A program made the position numbers and the translations under genes. This document shows positions 22,106 through 33,400 of a stretch of 64,000 bases of DNA, piece after piece. Position 1 is the first letter of the stretch. Every line of letters begins with the position of its first letter. The notes beneath the pieces were generated by a model. It was not told where the DNA came from and searched no databases. It was given only the letters and a program-made list of their open reading frames with translations. The stretch is from Acanthosoma haemorrhoidale (lineage: Eukaryota; Arthropoda; Insecta; Hemiptera; Acanthosomatidae), in NCBI GenBank assembly GCA_930367205.1, contig OV884012.1, positions 61,153,239 through 61,217,238 on the forward strand, given 5' to 3'.

Positions 22106-22436
22106 TTTATTATTATTTGCTGCTTTCCATAGTATTTGGATGTGTGGTATCGTCACGCTAGGAAAACGATAACATAAGGTAGTACTAAGGACTGGTAATG
22201 ACAGTCAACTGAAGCCCTTATATATATATTTACATTTATTACTTACATTATTATATATGAATTACAGTTAATTATATATATACCTCGATTTCTATTTTTC
22301 TTTTCTGGTTGTCAGTATGTCCAATGATTCTTCATCTACAGAGCTTTCTGTTGAAGTGGCCCCCACCACTATGTTAAAAATATAATATAAATAACCATAC
22401 ATAACATATTGTTAACAATATGTGTATAATATAATA
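22106..22436 (+). other. LGR1 intron, no recognised element
   Basis: Short AT-rich spacer between the LINE-A fragment and the mariner-like element. Confidence 0.4.
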
Positions 22437-22438
22437 TA

Positions 22439-23261
22439 CGAGGGGTCCAAAAAAATGTATCCACTGGTTAACAGTCCATAACCTGCAAACTAATTGACGG
22501 AGATGTCTCATATTTGGTGAAAGTTTACCTTAAAGTCCAACTTAAACATATCACTGTAGGTGCTCGAAATGGTCACCATTAACATCCACACACAAACGAT
22601 TCTGCCGAACTGCAGCACGAACTACTGACTGCAACGTGTTCAGTTGGATATTTGCTCATGAATGTACGATGGATTCTCGAAGTTCATCCAATGTGCGTGG
22701 CTTTTGTCGATAAACGATGTCCTTTAGTGTTCCCCACAAGTAAAAGTCCAGATGAGTTAAGTCTGGGGAACGTGGTGGATACTCTACAGCACCTCTACGG
22801 CCTATCCATCTTCCTGGTAGATTTTCGTTGAGATAAGCCCTAACACGATTGTGGTAGTGGGCTGGGGCACCATTTTGTTGAAAGTAAAATCTTCCGTCTC
22901 CATAAAAGTCTTCCGTCTACAAGCTTCTAAAGGTAAAAGTGTCGGTGGCTCTGTTTGATACACATTTCGCCATTGCCGTTGAACCTCATTAATGTTTTCG
23001 TACTTAAAATACCACTTTAAAACAGACTTCCTTTCATCAAATGTAAGCCTTACGCCAGCCATGTTTACTCGAGTAACGAGGTACAACTAACAATAAAACA
23101 CTAACTATCTGGCGAGTGTCATCTGACAAAACAAAACAACGCAATACAACGCTTTTATGGCGATTGCCGGGACTACAAACTATTACAATACCAAAAATGA
23201 GACAACTCCGTCAATTAGTTTGCAAGTTATAACAGTGGATACATTTTTTTGGACCCCTCTG
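22439..23261 (-). mobile_element. Mariner/IS630-type internal-deletion derivative
   Basis: An 823-bp DNA transposon copy with TA on both sides (22437-22438 and 23262-23263). The terminal inverted repeats start CGAGGGGTCC / CAGAGGGGTCC and continue through TATCCACT; looser pairing reaches TTGACGGAG, about 60 bp in. It holds both ends of a transposase gene on the minus strand with the middle removed, so it can only move by using an enzyme from elsewhere. The near-identical outer repeats suggest moderate age. Confidence 0.88.
22560..23062 (-). pseudogene. Mariner-type transposase remnant (N- and C-terminal parts)
   Basis: From ATG 23062-23060 the protein begins MAGVRLTFDERKSVLKWYF, the helix-turn-helix start of an insect mariner/IS630 transposase family (DUF4817-like), and continues to about QTEPPT near 22945. 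The catalytic middle with the first aspartates is gone. The C-terminal part follows in another frame, with NGAPAHYHNRVR, PPRSPDLTHLDFYLWG and the tail NGDHFEHLQ near 22560, interrupted by a stop. A small duplication of CTTCCGTCT marks the junction near 22890-22915. Confidence 0.85.
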
Positions 23262-23263
23262 TA

Positions 23264-23879
23264 TATTTATAATAATATATAAAATAACCGATCACTATGA
23301 ACGGGAGTACGACTTTCACTCAGGGCTAGGCGTGAACTAACCTTTCCATCTTCAATGCAACCAGGGCCACTCTCATAGTCCAAAGGAGAGATCACGACTC
23401 TGGTATTTTAAATTAATCAAAATTAAAAATATCAGGTGTTGGATTATGGAAAATAAAAAATCCAGAATATCTCAATGAATATTACACATGTACATATTAA
23501 ATTAAGCAGGACAATGAAATATTTTATTTTATACGAGCTGCGATCGCTCAAATGAAAAGTGTCTTTTACTTATGTTTTGTTGAAATGGCTGTAACTTAAA
23601 TGTCTATTATATCTCAAATGGGATCGTGTTGAATTTTTTATCTAGTTTGTAAACTCTTTAGGAAATCACAAATACCAGAACATAACTAATAAAAATATGA
23701 GTTTTAAAAAAATAGTGGCCACTTATCCTTATATCCGCTGTGGTTTTGTTCAGACTGCACCTCTCTATGTAAATTAAATACACATATCTATGCTTCTCTT
23801 TGTGTGACAAGTTTTTATAATATCATACTTAAATCACTCCATTGAAAAATGTCATAATTACTTAAGATTTTTTTTTCAG
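23264..23879 (+). other. LGR1 intron, 3' part
   Basis: Unique sequence ending in a T-rich tract and the CAG acceptor of the next LGR1 exon. Confidence 0.5.
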
Positions 23880-24059
23880 GTAACACTGCTGTCCTGCTCG
23901 TCCTGCTAAGTTCTAGATTCCGAATGACTGTACCGAAGTTCTTAATGTGCAACTTAGCACTGGCAGATCTCTGCATGGGTGTTTACTTGCTCATGATAGC
24001 AGTTATGGATGTTAAATCGATAGGGGATTACTTCAACTACGCCATAGATTGGCAAAGCG
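23880..24059 (+). CDS. Lgr1: LGR1 exon: TM1 end, TM2, extracellular loop 1
   Basis: A 180-nt exon after a strong acceptor (TTTTTTTTCAG), completing the Gly of the GN motif in TM1. It encodes the rest of TM1 ([13 protein letters not shown]), intracellular loop 1 (RMTVPKF), TM2 with the LAxAD motif ([17 protein letters not shown]), and extracellular loop 1 ending [10 protein letters not shown]. The [11 protein letters not shown] and NYAIDWQ segments are hallmarks of the FSH/TSH-type receptor family and match type A insect LGR1. The exon ends with one base of a Gly codon before GTGTGT (phase 1), fitting the exon at 44379. No frame damage is seen. Confidence 0.93.
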
Positions 24060-24447
24060 GTGTGTTATTATTTTTTTTTTACTTTGATAAGCTAACTATT
24101 ATCAATTCAATATGGTTACCAAATCAATGACTCTACCTCTTTAAAACTTTCCTATTACTGTATAACTTGTCTTTTATGGCATTTTTTCGGTAGTTGCTTT
24201 ATGTGGTTGCTATTTCCAGCACAATCAACTCTAAATGGATCTGGTTGCGTCTTAAAAACACGACGGTTTGGCTAGAATAAAATATAACAGATTAATTTTT
24301 ATTCAGAAACATGACCTTCTTAGTAATGAAAATACAGTATACATAATTATGTTATATAAAGGTATGAACGCAAACGTCACCTATTGAAAAATAATAGTAA
24401 GGATTTGGGCTCCCGCAGATATATTAGTGGTACCCAATGAATTACAT
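24060..24447 (+). other. LGR1 intron, 5' part
   Basis: Begins with the donor GTGTGT. AT-rich; no element recognised before the tandem repeat. Confidence 0.5.
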
Positions 24448-24600
24448 TGCTTTATATAATGTTTGCCATAATCTCCTTACTGAGTTATATACTCACCCTG
24501 CTTTATATAATGTTTGCCATAATCTCCTTACTGAGTTATATACTCACCCTGCTTTATATAATGTTTGCCATAATCTCCTTACTGAGTTATATACTCACCC
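24448..24600 (+). repeat. Perfect 3 x 51-bp tandem repeat
   Basis: Three consecutive identical 51-bp units starting TGCTTTATATAATG. The unit is 17 codons and open in one frame, coding the hydrophobic LYIMFAIISLLSYILTL three times. The array lies directly before LINE-B fragment sequence and inside an LGR1 intron. Identity implies recent expansion; there is no sign that it is translated. Confidence 0.95.
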
Positions 24601-24639
24601 ACCTTACTGATATCATAGCTGAAAGTCTTTATCACTTTC

Positions 24640-24930
24640 AGAACGCCGATATAAGCAAAGTAGTCGGGGACTACTCTCGAGCGGCTACAGAACGGTGACC
24701 TCCACCCGTTGCATGACGTGCTGACGATGGTTGAGTTCATCTACCGGAAACACATTAAGTTTTTTCCACTCGTTGCATTGCCTTACAAACTCGGTGTTTA
24801 AGAATATGACCCCACCACCCTTCCCGCATCGATGTCAAGAGGTTGTTTGAGAAACTTAGGTTAAGTTAGTTATAGTTGGTATAATCAACATTAATTTGAG
24901 CCCCGTTCTGTTTTAAATTGTGAAAATGAG
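24640..24930 (+). mobile_element. LINE-B 3' fragment (copy iv)
   Basis: Matches the end of the LINE-B ORF and start of its 3' UTR. Shared landmarks are GAACGGTGACCTCCACCCGTTGCATGACGTG (positions 24690-24720), the CATCGATG...AGGTTAAGTTAG block and GAGCCCCGT. It is decayed and truncated at both ends. Confidence 0.75.
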
Positions 24931-27900
24931 TTTTACTATGTAGTTTATACTAAAACAAAAAATAAAAGTGTGTATATGTTCAAAAAGTGTATTTACTGCA
25001 TGTAGGCTATAGGATAATACAGTATCAAACAAAAAGGGCTAATTTTAGTTAATTGATTGAAATCATTGTAGTTTATATAATATTTTAAATATGTAAAAAA
25101 TTAATAAATGTATTTTGAACAAATCACGAAACAATAAAATTAGTTGATAAATTAATGAAAATTTTAATATAATAGAAAATGAAAAAGGAGATATAATATA
25201 AAATATCTGCTACAAGCATTAAAAAAAAAATACTAAAACAAATATAGCAGCCCTGTTCATAACGTCATGCTTTTGGACATAGCGCAAAAAATATTTTGTT
25301 ATTCCGGTGAAATTTTTCTCAAAGAAACTCATACTCCTAAGGAGGAATCTACTCCATGCAATAACAATGCCAAGTTGTTAATCACGCGTTAAAGTTCAGT
25401 TTAATAATTAATAGTAACTTCATGAAATACTATTTGAGAAAATCTTTCCAATATGAAAGAGGGTGAAGGACGCCATTTACAGAAGGCGGTTAGCGATATA
25501 GGCGGACGCTAGGGGTGGGCTTTCCCTGGGCTTATCTTTTAATAAGGGCTTCTATATTCATGGCTGTGTCAGTCTCTGTGGGCCTGCTTATCTTAAGTCC
25601 ATCTGTGTCCACCAATACAACCTAGTCCAGACATCTTTGTCCTGGCTAGTCTGCTAATTGATTGATCAACGGAAAATTATCAGTAGAATCATAATAGCTT
25701 CTATCATCACAGAAATTCACTTGCATGTATGGGGCTGCACGTAGGAAAGTTTTTTTGTTTTTTTTTCCTAAGCTCTCTAGTTTGAAATTCAGGATGAGGG
25801 AAAAATATAGAATATTTAGGTTAATCGGATCCTTATACTAGGAGTACCTGCTTGAAGGTGGTGTGAAAGGATTAAGGGGTGTGGAAAGCCTCGGTGGAGG
25901 TTGGTTGTTTCGGTACAGTGGTGAGAACTAAAATGCAAGGTAACAACGATCTTGGACAGGCATAACACAATTTATAGAGTCTTTTTTAGTTCTATAAAAC
26001 GATTAATTGTATCAAAGCGACGTATGCTTCCTCTATATGGTCAAGGAATGCACAAATTATCGTTAACGTACAGTTACAACGGATCGCGCTGCATATACTT
26101 ACTGGGGTTTATCCCCCTCCACACCCTAGTAGTGCCTATGCCGAATGAATTGTTACTATAATACTACAACCTTCACTTAAAGAATGCATCGCTTGATGAC
26201 ATATGGGACAGAATGAAATAAGAAGGTGAATAGAAAGTACGCTAGGTGTGGTTTTCTAAGAAAAATTCCAATGTATGTTTTCCCGTCTACATTCAAAGTC
26301 TCACCAGACTACTAGCTGACAATGAAGGATTTCTTGCTAAGCTTTACAGCTTAAAATTTTCTCAAATTGCGGAATTATTATCAGACTACAAGGAATGTTT
26401 ACAAATTTCCAATCTGCATTATCTAATCTGAAAAAACCTACAAGCTTGTCTTCCCTTGGATAAAAATGGCAAGACCAAGACATCACTATATTTCAAAATT
26501 GTTTTCTTTAGGTCCTCGCTCTTCAGGAGTCACAGGCTACAAGAAAACAAATAAACTCCATCATGGGAATACGACTTGTGTTTCTATAGATAAAACCTTT
26601 GGTTTTGTACCGCGGAAGACGAAATAAAAACAATACTAGAAAAGCAAGACATGTCATTAATTAAAAGCGTTCTGTTTTTTAATAATCGTGATTTAATTAA
26701 TTTACACCATGAACATGACTATTAGTGACGACATCATATTTTTAATTATCTTAGAAGAAAACAATTTGCCTGCGAAAGTTCAAAGTTTTTAAATTTAATT
26801 TATATTGTTAAATAGCTTTTATTCGTGCTTATAGTCCACTTTTCCGAATTTTTAACACGAATTTTAAGCCATTAATTGTAAATTCTTTCAGCAAATGATT
26901 TTAGAGACGAGTATTTTCTTCTCATCTGTAATAGTAGCTCTCCTGTCTATGGGATGTTGAGACTGTAGGGCTTGTATGACGTACCTTAGTCTTGACCTGA
27001 CCTTTTTCTTAGCCTGACTGTATGTAAACTACTGAGCCATTTCATCTGATATGAATTTATGAGTTTTATTTTATTTTTTCAACTAATAACGTTATATATG
27101 ACATGCAATTTTAGTCTATTTATGAGTTTGAAACCATTTTGGTTGATCACGTTACAGAAATGTCTGAAATGGCAACCAATGGACAATCTAAAAAAAATAT
27201 ATAAAAACGCCTGGAAATTTTCAGTGTTACGGATCATCAACTTAGCACTACTGAACGGCTGTGAAGGTATGGTATATACGAGGCGCCTGAATGTGTTTCC
27301 GGGGGCCGTCCTCGAAAGGGAATAAACAAATAAAATATGAACGAATATGTATATTTACAAATATATATTTTGGTTTTCAATTTTGTTTGATGAGATACGC
27401 AACTGTGAAATGCTAACTGAGATTTATGATTCTATTCTACTCGGGTAGGGAGGAACGGTTATTACCATCATTTGTTTATTTATTATAGTTCACCGGGCTT
27501 ATCTTGGCCTATCTACTGGCCCAGTCCAGCCTACGAGTTTCTTTATAAATTTTATAGCGATGTTTATAGATGAAGTTTTATTTATATTTTTACTTTTTCC
27601 AGATTACTGCTATTACTAAAATGGTTGACGTGCTTTATTCTAGGTGGGTTTATGTGACTCCTCACAGAATTTCATGCCTTATATTCTTTCCTTATGAAAA
27701 TACTAATGATAGCCGAAGATGATTAGGATCAGGTGAGCAGTAAAGTGGGAAGTAGTTGAAAAATATATGGTTTTAGCGAAACTGTAACTCAAGGAAATGA
27801 TAAGGCTGGCTAAACATAACCATAGTATGTACCTAAGGACTGATAATATGCCCCAGTCTGAATGGATTATATCATACACTTACAATATAAACATGCCAGT

Positions 27901-28380
27901 AACGAAATATTTACCCAACTTATTGGCACACATTCTTGACTTCACTACGCCTAACATAAAACTAAACTAACTGAAGCGTTTGTTTTACTTTACCAATATA
28001 CACAAACTCTGTAGCGCAAACATAAGAATAATATGGAAATTTATTTTGAGTATGGAATTGAAACCATGACAACACCTACCGTTCCCACATCTCCCGTTGT
28101 AAATTTAAAATGTATTGAAAATCTTATCAGCTTCAATCAAAACAAATTGTTCGTTCCTCTTCCATGTTCTCTTTGGTTTGCTAGCGCTTTGGATATGCTA
28201 CGTCTGTTATCTTCAGGCTAAGACAATAATAGTATAAAACAGCCCTTAAACCGTCAAATTATAAAGTTAAAACATATAATATTACAATTCAAAAATATCA
28301 ACTGATACCTATTACTAAATTATAAATACAAGGCTTAAAGTTAAAATTATACAGATGCATTGCCATATCCGTAAAGGTTT
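24931..28380 (+). other. LGR1 intron, no recognised element
   Basis: AT-rich. Less AT-rich patches occur around 25440-25960 and 27240-27330, without recognisable coding content. Small + strand ORFs (about 25952-26431, 27059-27325, 28033-28221) show no domain. Confidence 0.45.
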
Positions 28381-29113
28381 TCTAAGATTTCACCAATGTT
28401 ATAAGCAAACTAAAGTGCAGCTATACACGATGTTGGTTTCCTTCTTGAAGGACAGACCGGTGAGGGTAAGTGGTGATTGCCTCTCTGGCCTATTCCCTCT
28501 GACTTGTGGAGTTCCTCAAGGAGCAGTTTTGTCTCCGGTTCTTTTCAGCATGTACACATCTGAAATTGTTGGGACAAACTATTAGAAAGCGATGGTAATT
28601 GCTTTTGCCGACGACATTGCGGTTTACAGCAACAGCATGAATGCACAAAGAGCACTCACACAGGCTGAGTCAGTTTGCAACGTAATCAGTGACAGGCTGG
28701 GCAAGTTGAACATTAGTGTGAACGCCGCGAGGACCGACCTCGTAATCTTCTCTTACCAAAAGGGCAAAAAACCTTTGCCAAAATCATATAGTAAAGGAGG
28801 ACAAGAAAACTCGCCAGTTTTCTCATTCTACTATCTGGGTATAAAAATGGATAGGCATCTCCATTTCTCTACTCACATTCGTAGTAAACTAAAAACAGTT
28901 AGACAGAGGTCTTACCGGCTTTTTCACTTGCTAACCTCGCCCGATATGTCGCTGCGCCTCAAACTGATGATCTATAAATGTATCCTCCGGCCAGCTCTGC
29001 TTTACGGTGCCCCACTATTTACCCACTTGACTGACGCTACAGCCACAAGTTTCCAACGTTTCAGAATGGGATCATGCGAAAAGAGGTCCTACATACCTCT
29101 CTTGAGAGATTAA
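28381..29113 (+). pseudogene. LINE-B copy i reverse transcriptase remnant
   Basis: One frame encodes the RT palm and C-terminal part: LTCGVPQGAVLSPVLFSMYT, then a TAG stop at 28583-28585, then FADDIAVYSNS (motif C), YYLGIKMDRHLHF and LKLMIYKCILRPALLYGAPL. The sequence stays in frame across the stop, so this is a single nonsense mutation; after about 29080 a frameshift ends similarity. Motif A is missing through 5' truncation. Closest relative in the window is 54897-55824. Confidence 0.85.
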
Positions 29114-29560
29114 AGAACGCCGATCTGCACCCGTTGATTGATGTGCCGACGGTGGATGAGTTCATCGCCAGGTTTTTCAGCGTTGCAGCAGCTCACAAAT
29201 CCAGTGTTTAACACTATTACCCCATACCCCCTCCTGAATCGATGGCAATAGACTGTCGGGGGAAATTTAGGTTAAGAATTAGTATGTAAGTTAGTTTTTA
29301 AGTTTTCTTTTGTTGTGATCAAAAAGGTGAGCCCCGTCACCTTGTAGAGTCTTGTCAATGAATCCAAGTACATTGTGTATCATTGTACTTGTATTGATTA
29401 TATCACTCTATGCCGATTTAGACCTTGTATAGAGTGTACCGATGGTGCAAGACATATAAAATGTAGTATGTAAATAGATTCGCCTAACTAAGAATCTATA
29501 GTAAATAAAAGTTTTGTCACTTTTTTTAAGGGGTTTGGAAAAAAACAAAAAAAAACAGAA
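28381..29560 (+). mobile_element. LINE-B (Jockey-like) copy i, 5'-truncated
   Basis: A + strand non-LTR element fragment from the RT domain to the 3' end. After the ORF come the shared 3' UTR landmarks: CCCATACCCC, CGATGGCAATAGACTG, AGGTGAGCCCCGTCACC, and the terminal hairpin TAGATTC/GAATCTA at 29475-29498. It ends with AATAAAAG and an A-rich run near 29560. Compared with the tails at 59219 and 63626 the first hairpin (TGTAGC/GCTACA) is deleted here. The exact 5' junction is unclear. Confidence 0.85.
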
Positions 29561-29561
29561 T

Positions 29562-29640
29562 GTGTATAAAATGTAGCAAAGCTACAGGAGATATAATGAA
29601 GCAATTGTAAATAGGTTCTTTTGTAGAATCTATATTTCGT
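29562..29640 (+). repeat. Extra LINE-B 3' tail
   Basis: A second 3' terminal piece directly after copy i. It contains TGTAGCAAAGCTACA (hairpin 1) and, less well kept, TAGGTTC...GAATCTA (hairpin 2). It is probably a separate short insertion into the A-rich tail. Confidence 0.6.
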
Positions 29641-29737
29641 ATCATATATGGAAATGGTGATGATGAGAAGTTGCTGTTATGAAGGGTGGCTCCTGAGTCT
29701 TTCTTGGTAGTGGTCTTAAGAAGCTAATACCTCGGGA

Positions 29738-30026
29738 AGGCGATTTACAGCGGCAGCATGGGTAGATAATGAGCTCTTATACAGGGCGAATAAGTTTTTA
29801 ACGTAATCAGTAACAGACTGGGCAAGTTAACCATCACTGTAAACGCCGGGAAGACCGACTGCGTAATCTTCTTCCTCCAAAAGGGGGGGGGGAAACCTTG
29901 CCAAAATCCTATACTATAGGAGAGCAAGAGAACTCATCGGCTTTCATCGGCGATCAATTCACTATCTCTATGCATAAAAATGAATAGGCATCTCCATTTC
30001 TCTACCCGTTTTAGTAACAAAATATA
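29738..30026 (+). mobile_element. LINE-B copy ii, 5' segment (split by the gypsy element)
   Basis: A decayed RT region (landmarks GATTTACAGCGGCAGCATG, GGGAAGACCGACTGCGTAATC and AATAGGCATCTCCATTTCTC) that stops at the TATA target of the gypsy insertion. It continues at 35318. Frameshifts are numerous, including a G8 run at about 29885. TATA at 30023-30026 is the left target duplication. Confidence 0.85.
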
Positions 30027-30214
30027 AGTAATCGTCTCCCAGCTGTAGACGATCGAGAAAAAGGAATGAAGAAAGGAGTTAGATGATATAATAAGAAGGT
30101 TTGTTTTATAACTGGCTTTATTTTCCTCCTGATCCTCTATACACACGTTACGGGTTTGTTTACCCTAGGCTACAAGGTATTAGGCTTAACATTGCCGTAC
30201 CGCTAGACGTAACT
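30027..30214 (-). repeat. 3' LTR of the gypsy element
   Basis: 188 bp, one mismatch to 35130-35317. It begins and ends with the AGT/ACT inverted triplets. Confidence 0.95.
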
Positions 30215-30224
30215 CCCCCCTACC
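30215..30224 (-). other. Polypurine tract of the gypsy element
   Basis: GGTAGGGGGG on the minus strand lies directly before the 3' LTR, the expected site for priming plus-strand DNA. Confidence 0.85.
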
Positions 30225-30457
30225 AGTTTACGGACATTCCCCGTAAACTCCTAACATGCGACATCAGCTATGTATCTATAGCAACACAAAACAAAAAGTA
30301 TACTCTGTTAATAAAAAAAATTTGAAAAGAAAAATGTCTTCCAGGTCCATCTAAAATCACAGCACAGACCCATATAACACAAAAAAACATAATAAACCAA
30401 CAAAAAATATATATATATAGGCCTCTCGGGACTGGTCACCTGTGACGCACACCGGAG

Positions 30458-33400
30458 TTATGTTTCGACGACGGGGCTCCCAGGCTCCACCGCGGGAAAC
30501 TTGAGCTGTTCCACATGTACCGTCCGCCGTTTAATCGGGGGTGTAATGCTTTCGACCGTGACCACGTTGTGTTCGCGGAGAGCGATCACTCGGAAAGGAC
30601 CCTCGTACCGCACCAGTTCCTTACCCCTGTTCGACGCTTTTCTCCGGTACACGAGCGCGCCGAGTTTAAGATTGCCCAGAATATCGCGGACTTTGAGGTT
30701 GTCGCGTGCCACCCGTCGCCGTTTCTTATCCTGGAGCCTTCCCCGAACGGCCACCCACTGTTTCTTTAGCGCTATCTGATTACTTACTACCCGTGCGGCC
30801 AGTTCTTCATCGATCGCCGTACTCCTGCTATCGCGCCGGCATCTTCGAAGTCCAAACAGCGTCTCGACCGGAGAAAAACCGGTGGCAGAATGGATTGAGT
30901 GGTTATACGCGATGACTGCCTTTTCCATCGCCACGTTTGGTTCTAAGCCCTTCTCTCCATGGTAAATTCGTAGGTGGTCGCTAAGCGTGCTGTGCAGCCG
31001 CTCTACGTCTCCTCGACTCTTCGGGTGTCCTGGGGTGTTGAGATGCCAACGGATCTCTAAGGCCGCCGCCTCAGCCCTTATTTCGGCGTTATCAAACTCC
31101 CTACCAGCGTCGGAAGCTATCGTGTCTGGTACGCCATAAAATTGGCACCATGTGCGTAGTGCCCTTAGGACTGCTTCCGCTGATCGTTCTGCTATCAGAT
31201 GGGCCATCGCTGTTTTGCTGAACCTATCGACAATGGTGACCCATTTGTATCCCCTCCATGTGAACGTGTCCACCTGCAAATCCTCCAACGGTTGGTCTGC
31301 CGTTGGCGTCTCCTCCTGTATTGCTCTGGGGAGGTGGCGATCATATTTCGTGGTGAGGCATGTGTCGCAGGTACCAATAACTCTCGCAATCGTGTCTTTC
31401 ATACCCAACCAGAAATATCTCCTCTTCAATGCTTGCAGGGTAGCGTCGATTCCCCGGTGGTTTGTCTTCCCTTGGTGGAATGCAAGGGTCACTTCTCTCT
31501 GCCGCGTTTCTTCTTTTACTGTCTCCACCTTCAGGGTACATCGGACGAACGTACGATCGACTCCGATCCTCTCCGTCCTCCATAGGCGTTTGATGCGTCC
31601 CCAGATGGTCGCATTTCCCACGTACATGTGGTGCGTTTTCCCTGGAGTAGATGCGTCCTTCAGAGCGCGGCAAATCGTATCGTCGTTTATCCCCGGTGTC
31701 GACCAGATTTTGACGATGTTGCAGTGGCCGTACTTCTCAGATTCCATCTTGAAGAGCCCAGAAGTTTTGGTGAGCCAAATGATCTGGCGCCTCTTGTCAT
31801 TTATTATGGCGTCGAGGTCCTCAATGTCCGAGGGCCTATCCCCCACTGAACTCCCGTCACTCGGAACATCATTGGCTGGAGCCCCCTCCCGCTCCCCTTC
31901 CTCGCCGGGTGACCATTCCTGGACGAATTGGTGGGTGTCACGTGATGGTCCCGGAATCTCCTCTTCGATCGCATTCACGACCAACGCGCGGGATAACCAA
32001 TCGGCCACGACGTTCTCCTTCCCCGGTTTGTAAATAATGTCGATGTTGTATTGACTGAGGAACTCCTTCCATCTGGTAATCCGCGCTGATGACTCTTTCA
32101 GTTTTCCCACCCATTGGAGGGGTCGATGATCTGTTTTAACCCGAAACTTCCTCCCGAATACGTAGGGCCGGAAGTGTTCTATCGCCCATACGATACCCAG
32201 TAATTCGCGTTCTAGCGCGCTATATCTACTCTCGGATTCAGTAAGGCGTCTGCTAGCGTATGCTATTGGTCGCTCCCCCCCGTGGCGATCCTGCGGGAGT
32301 ACCGCCCCCAACGCGTATTCACTCGCATCTGTGGTAATCATGAAGGGGAGTGCAAAATCTGGAAACGCTAGTATAGGCTCTTCCTGTAGCCGCTCCATGC
32401 AACGTCTTATATTGTTCTCCATTACCGGGGTAATGACGACTTTTTGTCCTTTTTTAAGGAGATTGTTAATAGGGACCAGGTACTCCGCCATTTCTGGAAC
32501 GAATCTGCGGTAGTAGTTCAGGGATCCGAGTAAGCGCCGGATTCCTTTTACGTCTTTCGGGATAGTCATCCGCTGGATGGCCTCCACCTTCCCACGATCG
32601 GGTTGCACTCCCTCTCTGGAAATTATGTGGCCTAAAAATTTCACCTGCTCTTGTCCCAAAAGCGACTTCTCCGCAGACAATTTCAGCCCGAATTGCTTAA
32701 TTCTGTCAAAAACCTGTCGCAGATGGTCCTGGTGTTCTACCTCATCTCGACTGAAAACCAGGAGGTCGTCCATATATATCTGGCAAAACGACTCCCCAAT
32801 CCCTCTTAAAAATTCGTCCATCAGCCTCTGGAACGTTATTGGCGCGTTTTTCAGCCCAAACGGCATTCTGGTGAATTCGTAATGTCCCCGCTCGAACGTG
32901 AATGCCGTTTTGTGTTGGTATCCACGACGCATCCGAATTTGATGGTAACCCGCCTTCAGGTCCAGTGTACTGAATACCTTTGCTCCACTTAGGCGGTCCA
33001 GGATGTCTTCAAAGCGAGGAATGGGGTATTTTTCGTCTATAGTATTGTCGTTTAATTGCCTGTAGTCTATTACTACGCGGTATTTTTCGTCACCGGACGA
33101 CCCTTTCTTTTTTACTGCCCACAGGGGACTGTTGTATGGAGACGTACTATCTACTATGATGCCCTGTCGTTTCAATTCCTCGATTTCGTCCCTTATATGC
33201 TGTCGCAGCGCCTGCGGGTATCGTCTCTCTTTGATATATATCACTCTCTCCTGCTTCAGTGGGATCTCATGGAACGTTTCCCCCGTCACTCCCAGTTTGT
33301 CCCCTTCGTTGAAAAATATATCGGCATACTCTCGCCAAATAGCGCGTTCCCAGTTGTCCTCCCGATCGATCGCTCCGATTCGCTCCTTCCCGTCCCCCAC

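Noticed and set aside
24447..24698. A hydrophobic 83-codon ORF that could look like a small membrane protein
   Set aside because: It is the three-fold 51-bp repeat running into LINE-B scrap, in an intron, with no conserved domain.
31152..32033. A 293-codon + strand ORF, plus other + strand ORFs at 30501-34962
   Set aside because: They are antisense to the intact gypsy pol/gag frames and show no domain. Their length reflects the GC-rich composition of the element.
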